From Paraspadella gotoi (taxonomy: Eukaryota; Chaetognatha), in assembly GCA_051294375.1 (NCBI GenBank), contig CM119270.1, forward strand, positions 4,332,301-4,396,300: a DNA stretch of 64,000 nucleotides, given 5' to 3'. Shown in pieces: positions 56,346-64,000 of this stretch; within the stretch, counting starts at the first letter, position 1; each line of letters starts with the position of its first letter. The position numbers were made by a program, and so were the translations under genes. The notes beneath the pieces are model-generated. The model saw nothing but the letters and a program-made list of their open reading frames with translations. It made no database searches and was not told the DNA's origin.

Positions 56346-59300
56346 TTGGTTTTTGTTTTTCTTTATTTCTTAATAGCTTTCTCCTTTTCTATCCTTTTTT
56401 TTCAATACCTCCTTGTCTTAATTATTCTTAATTTAAAACACACCCAAGGGGAAATTACTCTTAATAATACTATATATTATGTAACCATTAGCTTTAAAAA
56501 ACTAATTACTGTAAAAAATATTACCAAAATCAGAGTTAAAATGAGAAGAGAAGGAAAAAGTATTTCTAAATTCCAAATCGGGAGAAGAAAAAAAGAATTT
56601 TTCAGTTCCGACAAATTGGATCGAGTGAGACTCGACTTTTCTTTTATCTCATTTTTTTGAATCTCGGGTGTATTAATCAAACTCTCTCTCTCTCTCTCTC
56701 TCNNNNNNNNNNNNNNNNNNNNNNNNNNNNNNNNNNNNNNNNNNNNNNNNNNNNNNNNNNNNNNNNNNNNNNNNNNNNNNNNNNNNNNNNNNNNNNNNNN
56801 NNNNNNNNNNNNNNNNNNNNNNNNNNNNNNNNNNNNNNNNNNNNNNNNNNNNNNNNNNNNNNNNNNNNNNNNAAAAATTATCCATGTTTATTTATATTTT
56901 TATTTTTCACTGCGGATAATCAGGAAATAACATGGAATTACGAGGCGTGAAGCGCAGAGAAGCGCAGCTGGTCCCGAGGGCTTTGCCGTTTGATTCCCTG
57001 TCGTTGTTGGAGTTGTGGGATTTTGTTGTCGTTGTTGGAGCAGTATTGGAGTAGAACTAGTTGTGTTATTGCGGTAGTATTTACTATTGTTGGAGCAGTA
57101 TTGGATTGGAACAAGTTGTGTTATTGGGGTAGCATTTCTCATTGATGGAACAGTAATGGAGTAGTTAGGAAGACGCTCCTTAGATGGGTCATCACCGGGT
57201 CAAAGTGAAAAGTGCGGTTAAAATGACGGGATGTGAACGTCATTTGTAGTGAAATGGTGAGGACGATTTGAGAAAGAAGTGAGAGAGAGAGAAAGAGACG
57301 AATTATAGCGTGAAGTGAGGGAAGCAGGGTGAGTGGGGTTGGTGAGTTAGGGAAGCAGGGTGAGTGGGGTTGACGAGTGATGGCTAGGAGTGATTTATCT
57401 GATTTGTGAAGAATTTCTAAAGATTTATTTTTTTTTAAGAAAAAAGAAAAAAAACCCGTCGAGTCAGCCTTTTTTTTTTGTCATTTCAAACTTGAATTTT
57501 CTCTTCTAACAGAAAATGTCGACGTCTTTTGTTAAGCCAATAAATTTTCAAGACGTCTGCTCTACTTGAACAACTTAACAACTTAACAACTCAACAACTC
57601 ATAAAGAGCATAAAGAGTTAGATAATATTTATTGTAGCATTTTTAAGTCATATCAGAAAAGAATTAGCAAAAACTATAAGATTCATGATATGATGATGCT
57701 GATTTTTAAAGATCACTCAGTTATCATCAGAAATTATCATTTCTTGTATGCATCCTTAAATATTCCATCGCTTCAATGTATCGTGACAATGAATTAAGTA
57801 ATATTCGATATAGCAGTAGAAGGACAAAAGACTTTTATTTCAGAAAATTGTAAAACTTAAAAGAAATAATTTCGTATGAGNNNNNNNNNNNNNNNNNNNN
57901 NNNNNNNNNNNNNNNNNNNNNNNNNNNNNNNNNNNNNNNNNNNNNNNNNNNNNNNNNNNNNNNNNNNNNNNNNNNNNNNNNNNNNNNNNNNNNNNNNNNN
58001 NNNNNNNNNNNNNNNNNNNNNNNNNNNNNNNNNNNNNNNNNNNNNNNNNNNNNNNNNNNNNNNNNNNNNNNNNNNNNNNNNNNNNNNNNNNNNNNNNNNN
58101 NNNNNNNNNNNNNNNNNNNNNNNNNNNNNNNNNNNNNNNNNNNNNNNNNNNNNNNNNNNNNNNNNNNNNNNNNNNNNNNNNNNNNNNNNNNNNNNNNNNN
58201 NNNNNNNNNNNNNNNNNNNNNNNNNNNNNNNNNNNNNNGAGAAAAAAAACTATACAGAGTGAGAGATAAATGTCTGATCCAGTCACGAAAACAAAAGAAT
58301 AATTAAGTTGATGGAGGAAAAAGGGGGAAAAAGTCGCGATGCGAAAAAAGTAGAATGAAGAAAGATGAAGCGGTGAAAGAGGAAAGAAGGAGAAAGAGAA
58401 AGAAGACGAAAGGCTCAAGAAGGAAGAGAAGGAGGAAGAAGGTTCGAAAAGGAAAATAAGGAAATGGGAAGAAAATGGAGGAACGGAGTCTCGTGATACC
58501 CAATAAGTGGAGTAGTTTGCCTCGGACAAACAAAGAAGAAGAGGAAGAAAGGACAAGACCTTAAATAGAGAAAAGAGAGAGAGAGTAGTTTTTCTTCTCT
58601 TCTCTACTTTTTCTCCCCTTTTTCTCTCCTTTCATTGCTTTCCCCTCTTTTGTTCTCCCTTTTCCTCTTTTCCTCCTTTTCTTCTCCTTCCTCCTTCTCT
58701 TTTCTTCTTCTCCCTCTTCTTTTTTCTCTTTTCTCTCCGTTCACTCCTCACCTTTCCATTCCTATATCTTCATCTTTATTTTCTCCACTCCTTTCCTTTC
58801 TTCCCTTATCTTTCCTGTCTTTTCTTCCCCTATCTTTTCTTTTCTTCACCGCCTACCTTTCCTAACTTAATTCCTTTCCTCCCCTTTTCTCCTTTCCTTT
58901 CCTCCATTTTCCCTCCCCCGCGTTACTTGATTCCTCACCGGTCGACGTCTCGCTTCGGGAGATCCTCGTGACAGGATCACGTAGAACTTTGCAGCAACGC
59001 GAATTGAATCCGACCGTTTTGCGGCAGAAGCGCCGCAAAATTGAAGCAAGGTCGTGAAGAAGTTCAACACTATTTCGCAGCAGGTCGCTTTGAAATTGCT
59101 GTTCCGATCTTAAAAGTATTTAGATGTATTTAAATGTATATGTATATATATGTACGTCGCCTTGAGCTCTTGCATAATAGCATAATAGCACAATTTGTGT
59201 TGAAATCACTGAGTCTCCGTACTGTTTTTATTAACTATTTAAAAAAATTGAGTAAATGACTACCACCAAAAGAATTATATGAATCGCCGCTAGTTGTTTG

Positions 59301-60608
59301 TACGACTATAAAAAAATTGGATGTTTAAACGAATTTATATTAGTTTTAGTAGATTTTGGAGTCTTTCTCCCTCCTAAGACTGTCCAAAGTCAGGAGGAAA
59401 GATTCACGTTAATTGATTCGACTAAATTTCTTCCAATAAATAATATGTAGATAGGATTAAATGTAGTAATATTAGAAGTAGGATAATTATTAATTAAAGG
59501 TCTAGGAATGAACTTGTTCCCCGTCTCGCTCTACTCAAACCGACTCTCCCGAAAAAAAAAAAGTGCGGGGTTAAGTGAACGCGATGTGACTCATTTGAAG
59601 ATGAAATGAGTATCTCGAGAACGATATTGAGAACAGTTGAGAAGAAGAAAAAAGGCACGAATAATATAGACAGTGAAGTCAGAGGGAAGACAGGGGGAAA
59701 TAGCGATAAGTAGGGGATAGCAGTGAGATATGGGAAGCAGGGTGAGGGGTTTGGAGCAGTCGATAGCGCGGAAGTAATTTAGCTGATTTAAGTTGAAAGA
59801 AACTTTCTACAAAAACATGTATTTTTTTTTTAATATTTAAAAAGAAAAAGAAACAAACCCGTGAAGTCAAGCCTTTTTGTTTCTTGCACATCTTGAATTT
59901 TCATCTTCTAAAAGCAAAATGTACGATCGATCTTTTGTTTAAACGCCAATACAAATTTTCAAAGAGGGTCTGTCTACCATTGAACAACCTTAACAACTAA
60001 TAACTAACTCAACAAACTCATAAGAACCCACTAACAAGACGTTAGATATTAGTATTATTGTAGACATTTTTAAGTTCATATCAGAAAAATTAGCAAAACT
60101 AATAAAGATTTCATGATAATTGTGACTGACTGATTTTTAAAGAAAAATCATTAGTTTCATCAGATAATTTCAAAAATTTTACAATAATTACCATTTCTTA
60201 GTATGCATCTTACAATATTCCCATCAGCTTTCAATCGTATCGTGAAAATGAATTAAAGCTAATACTTCAGATATAAGCATGTAGAAAGACAAAAGACTCT
60301 TATTTTCAGAAAATTGTCAAAACTTCAAAAAGGAAATAAAATTTACGTATGAGGTTTCCACGTACAGTTTTTTAAATCAAGTTACACCACATATTTGTCT
60401 TTATTTTCAGTGAATTTCAGTGATTCATAAAATCTCAATAATTTATACAAACAGTGTTTAGGATCGTCCGCCTATAACTTCATCTTCCACCCAAACCCGA
60501 CCCAACCCACCACTTACCCACATCAGCGCTCTACCGCCGCCGACAGGATGAGTAAGTCTTCACACTCTTCGTGCTGCTACTGGATACACACGTTTTCTCC
60601 GTCGTCAG

Positions 60609-60805
60609 GTCTCACAACCGTCGATCTTCTCGTCGCCGCTTCTGGCCGCCGCACCGAACCCATTAATCACACAGAACGCCGCCGCCGTTCGAAAACGACG
60701 CAGAGACCGAAGAACAGACGGAGTATTGCCGGGCGATGCTGCGAGCGGGTCATGAAGCTGGGCGACAGCGCTCTCACTCCTTTCACCTCGCGAGTTCCCC
60801 CCCCC
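60609..60805 (+). CDS. Probable internal exon of a further + strand gene
   Basis: A CGTCAG acceptor and a C|GTAAAT donor bound a GC-rich segment. One frame reads SQPSIFSSPLLAAAPNPLI. After a frame change in a GCC repeat, the text continues ETEEQTEYCRAMLRAGHEAG and RQRSHSFHLASSPP. Both halves look coding and meet at a trinucleotide run, so a one-base error is likely. After a (CT)n, ttctattag at 60,909-60,917 could open another exon (LFFLFFFVCPSNYIPLTWYH), which would be a membrane segment. It may be a continuation of the 46-54 kb gene or a separate one. Confidence 0.35.
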
Positions 60806-60839
60806 GTAAATCTCTCCATCTAACTCCGTACTCTCTCTC

Positions 60840-60876
<37 letters not shown>

Positions 60877-61569
60877 CTTCTCTCTCTCTCTCTCTCTCTT
60901 TTCTTCTTTCTATTAGGTCTTGTCCTTTTCTTCCTCTTCTTCTTTGTTTGTCCGAGCAACTACATCCCACTTACTTGGTATCACGAGACTCCTTCCTCCC
61001 ATTTTTTCCCATTTCCTATTTTCCTTTTTGACCTTCTTCCTCCTTCTCTTCCTTCTTTGAGCCTTTCTGTCTTCCTTCTTTCTCCTTCTTTCCTCTTTCC
61101 CGTTCATCTTTCTTCACTTCTATTTCTTCGTCATCGCGACTTTTTTCCCCCTTTTCCTCCTCACTTAATTATTCTTTGTTTCGACTGACTCGGATCAGCA
61201 TTTAAATCTCTCACTTGTATAGTTTTTTTATCCTCTCTCTTCCTCTACTTTTTCCTCTCCCTCTTTCTTCTCTCCTATTCATTGTTTCCTCTTACTTGTT
61301 CTCTCCTATCTTTTCCTCCATTTCTTCCCTCATTTTTCTTCCTCCTCCTCCTTCTTTGTTCTTGCTCCCTCTTCTTTTTCTGTTTTCATCTCGTTCCGAC
61401 TCTACACCTTTCCATTCCTATATCTTCACTTGTAATTGTCTCCACCCCTTTCCTTTCTTCCCTCTATCTTTCCTGTCTTTTATCTTCCCCTATACATTTT
61501 TTTTCTCCGAACAACGCCTCATTTCAACTTATTCCTTTCCTCCCCTTTTCTCCTTCCTTTCCTCATTTT

Positions 61570-61707
61570 TCCCTCCCCGCGTTACTTGATTTCCTACCGG
61601 TCGACGTCTCGCTGACTCGGAGATCCTACGTTACAGGATCACGTAGAAACTTTGCAGCAACGCGAATTGAATCGACCGTTTTCGCGCAGAAGCGCGCTCA
61701 AATATGA
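61570..61707 (+). CDS. Possible terminal exon (copy at 58,910-59,050)
   Basis: A GC-richer segment in block C reads LLDFLPVDVSLTRRSYVTGS, then FAATRIESTVFAQKRAQI and TGA. The duplicate at about 58,910-59,050 has the same sequence with indels. No clean acceptor is seen (the preceding tract is T/C-rich but lacks AG at the right place). It may be the 3' end of the gene whose exon is at 60.6 kb. Confidence 0.25.
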   Translation, partial: SLPALLDFLPVDVSLTRRSYVTGSRRNFAATRIESTVFAQKRAQI

Positions 61708-62289
61708 AGCAAGCGTCGTGAGAAGTTCAACACTATTTCGCAGCAGTCGCGCTTTGAAATTGCTGTTCTATCTTAAAAGTATATTAGGTGTATTTACAAT
61801 GTATATGTATACATATGCTATATATATGTACGTCCGCTTGAGCTCCTGCATAATAGCATTAACATAGCACAATTTGTGTTGTAATGATCACTCATTTATC
61901 TAACTATTTAAAAAATTGAGTAAATGACACCACCAAAAGGAAATATGAATCGCCGCTAGTTGTTTGTACGACTTAAAAAAAATTGGATGTTTAAACGAAT
62001 TATATATAGTTTAGTAGATTTGGAGTTTTCTCCCTCCTAAGACTGCCAAAGTCAGGAGGAAAGATTCACGTTAATTGATCGACTAATCTTCTCCCAAAAT
62101 AAATAATATGTAGATAGGATTAAATGTAGTAATATTAGAAGTAGGATAATTATTAATTAAAGGTCTTAGGAATGAACTTGTTTCCCGTCTCGCTCTACTC
62201 AAACGACTCTCCCGAAAAAAAACAACATTTACTGCCTTTACATATAAAGTCAAGCGCTTAATTAAGTGGAGAGAAAAAAGGGGATTAAA

Positions 62290-63182
62290 TGGAATTAAGT
62301 GAAGTTTGGGAGCAAAAGAGGGAAAAAGAGGAAAATGAATGAGAGGGAGGAAGATGAGAAAAGGAGGAAGGAGGAATTAGGAAAAGTGGAAAAATAGGAA
62401 GACAATGGGAAGACGGAGATAATGGGAAAAAAGAGACAGAGAGAGAGAGACGGAGAGAAAATAAATGAAGGAGTAAAATGATGGAAAGTTAGTGTCGCGA
62501 AGGTAAACGAGAGACACAAAAGGAAAAGGAAGAGAAAAGAAAGGGAAAACAGACAATAAAAGTTAATAAAAAGAGAAAAAAGGAAAAGAGAGGAAAAGAG
62601 AAAGGAAAAGAAAAGGAAAAAGAAAAAAAAAGAGATTAGGAAAAAGAAAGGAAAAAAGAATGGAAAAGAAAGGAAAAAGAAAGGAAAAAGAAAATAAAAG
62701 AAAAGGAAAAAGAAAGAAAGAGAAAGAAAAAGAAATGAAAAGAAAGGAAACAAAGGAGGTGAAAGACGAAAAATGTCAATTCAGGAAGTTTCCTGAGGAA
62801 AATTTCATATCAAATTGAGCCGAAAATTAAATGAAAAAAAAAAAGTTTTGCTGAATTTAATTGAAAATCAATACCTGATTTGTATGTAACCTAGTCGAGA
62901 CTCTGTTGGTTTACATACTACCACATTACAACAGCTATGCCCGAGATATTGAAGACGCCAAATTATTCTAGATGTAAAAAAAATCCTTTTAAAAGTCTAA
63001 TTGGGGAACGATGGATAAAAAAGAACCAGACGGGCAGAAGTTTCCGGAGAACTTGTTAATTACTACTGTAATCTTAAGCAAAACTAATTAATTCCTTAAT
63101 AATTCGTCAATGCGGTAACAAAAGGAACGACGAACCGCTCAAAAAAAAGAAGGAAAATTTAATAAAACCGAAAATTCTGAGA
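62290..63182. other. Purine-rich stretch without genes
   Basis: ggaaaaagaaa-type repeats to about 62,760, then AT-rich sequence with the palindromic word ggaagtttcctgaggaaaat. The copy after the gap (63,208-64,000) has the same make-up. Long Phe/Ser frames on the minus strand are compositional. Confidence 0.7.
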
Positions 63183-64000
63183 NNNNNNNNNNNNNNNNNN
63201 NNNNNNNCAACATTTTACGCCCTTTTACATATAAAGTAAGCGCACTTAATTAGTGGAGAAAAAAAAAGGGGATTAAATGGAATTAAATGTGAGATTTGGG
63301 ACGACAAAGAGGGAAAAAAAGAAATAATCATGAGAGGAGGAAGACGAGAAAAGGAAAGGGAGGAATTACGGAAAAGTGGAAAAATAGGAAGACAATGGTG
63401 GAGACGGAGATAATGGGAAAAACAGAGCAGAGAGAAGAGACGGAGAGAAAATAAATGAAGGAGTTAAAATGATGGAAAGTTTAGTCGGCTCAGGTAAACG
63501 AGAGACACAAAGGAAAGGAAGAGAAAAGAAAGGGAAACACGACAATAAAAGTTAATAAAAGAGAAAAAAGGAAAAGAGAGGAAAGAGAAAGGAAAAAGAA
63601 GAGAAAAAGAAAGAAAAAGAAGATAGGAAAGAAAGGAAAAGAAAGGAAAAGAATAAAGAAAAGGAAAAGAAAGAAAGAGAAGAAGAAAAGAAATGAAAAG
63701 AAAGGAAAACAAAGGATCGGTGAAAGACGAAAAAAAATGTCAATTCAGGGAAGTTTCCTGAGGAAAATTTCATATCAAAATTGAGCCGAAATTTAACATG
63801 AAATAAAAAAAGTTTTGCTGAATTTAATGAAAAATCATACCTGATTTGTATGTAACCTAGTCGAGACTCTGTTGTTTTTACATTACTACACATTACACAA
63901 TGCTATGCCGAGATATTGAGCCAAAATTTATTCTATTAAAAAAAATCCTTTAAAACTTAATTTGGGAACGTGGATAAAAAAGAACCCGCGCAGGAGTTTC

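Larger units (their letters stand above)
54459..58238. other. Gap-rich, low-complexity stretch
   Basis: N runs at 54,459-54,802, 55,506-55,676, 55,939-56,079, 56,703-56,872 and 57,881-58,238, mostly bordered by GA, CT or TTTC repeats. Between them no gene is supportable. A tandem repeat of about 55 bases (attgttggagcagtattgga, three copies) lies at 57,031-57,165. Confidence 0.8.
57300..64000. repeat. Duplicated blocks in direct and inverted order
   Basis: Block A: 57,410-57,880 matches about 59,800-60,355. Block B: about 58,240-58,570 matches 60,905-61,200 in reverse complement. Block C: about 58,600-59,560 matches 61,240-62,215. Block D: about 62,225-62,990 matches 63,208-64,000. Copies align along their length, but with single-base indels every 10-30 bases. 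The 25-N gap at 63,183-63,207 separates the D copies. Confidence 0.85.

Overview
The window is from an animal (metazoan) nuclear genome, probably an invertebrate; I cannot name the phylum. The genes have short GC-rich exons with GT/AG borders and consistent phases, separated by AT-rich introns. AATAAA signals, TATA boxes, tRNA-like short repeats, Ty3-type LTR retrotransposons and very many (GA)n/(CT)n tracts also point this way. There are twelve runs of N. Sequence quality is uneven: about 1-25 kb reads cleanly, apart from the frameshifted SLC35-like gene. In about 25.8-43 kb and 57-64 kb, coding frames and duplicate copies break by small indels every few dozen bases, as in poorly polished long reads or old copies.

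Layout. 0.4-7.3 kb (+): the 3' half of a five-exon gene for a low-complexity protein with one C-terminal membrane helix. A frameshifted antisense SLC35G/EamA-like transporter lies in its second visible intron, next to a perfect 35-bp hairpin. 10.6-11.0 kb (+): a possible small gene converging on the next one. 11.5-16.7 kb (-): a secreted multi-exon protein with two Cys-rich WCW modules, a Thr/Arg mucin-like linker and coiled coils. 18.0-19.2 kb (-): a complete four-exon, 143-residue secreted precursor with an acidic pro-region, a furin-like site and 13 tandem pentapeptides of FRPFT type. This is the most interesting object in the window. 21.6-25.1 kb: a 3.5-kb inverted repeat.

25.1-43.2 kb is mobile-element territory. 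It holds a gag fragment followed by a 7-copy minisatellite, a diverged ~203-bp satellite, a pol fragment ending in the integrase zinc finger, and one structurally complete Ty3/gypsy element on the minus strand (37,135-43,211). That element has matching 339-bp TG...CA LTRs, a primer-binding site and a polypurine tract, plus an unusual 27-bp coding repeat between RNase H and integrase.

46.5-54.5 kb (+): at least seven exons of a gene for a single-pass membrane protein of unknown family, running into a gap. 55-64 kb: satellites, gaps and a set of duplicated blocks in direct and inverted order, containing one or two probable exons of another + strand gene.

No operon-like logic is expected or seen. 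The one biologically suggestive neighbourhood is the pair of minus-strand secreted-protein genes at 11.5-19.2 kb. Both use intron phase 1 for several junctions and both encode short, modular extracellular proteins.
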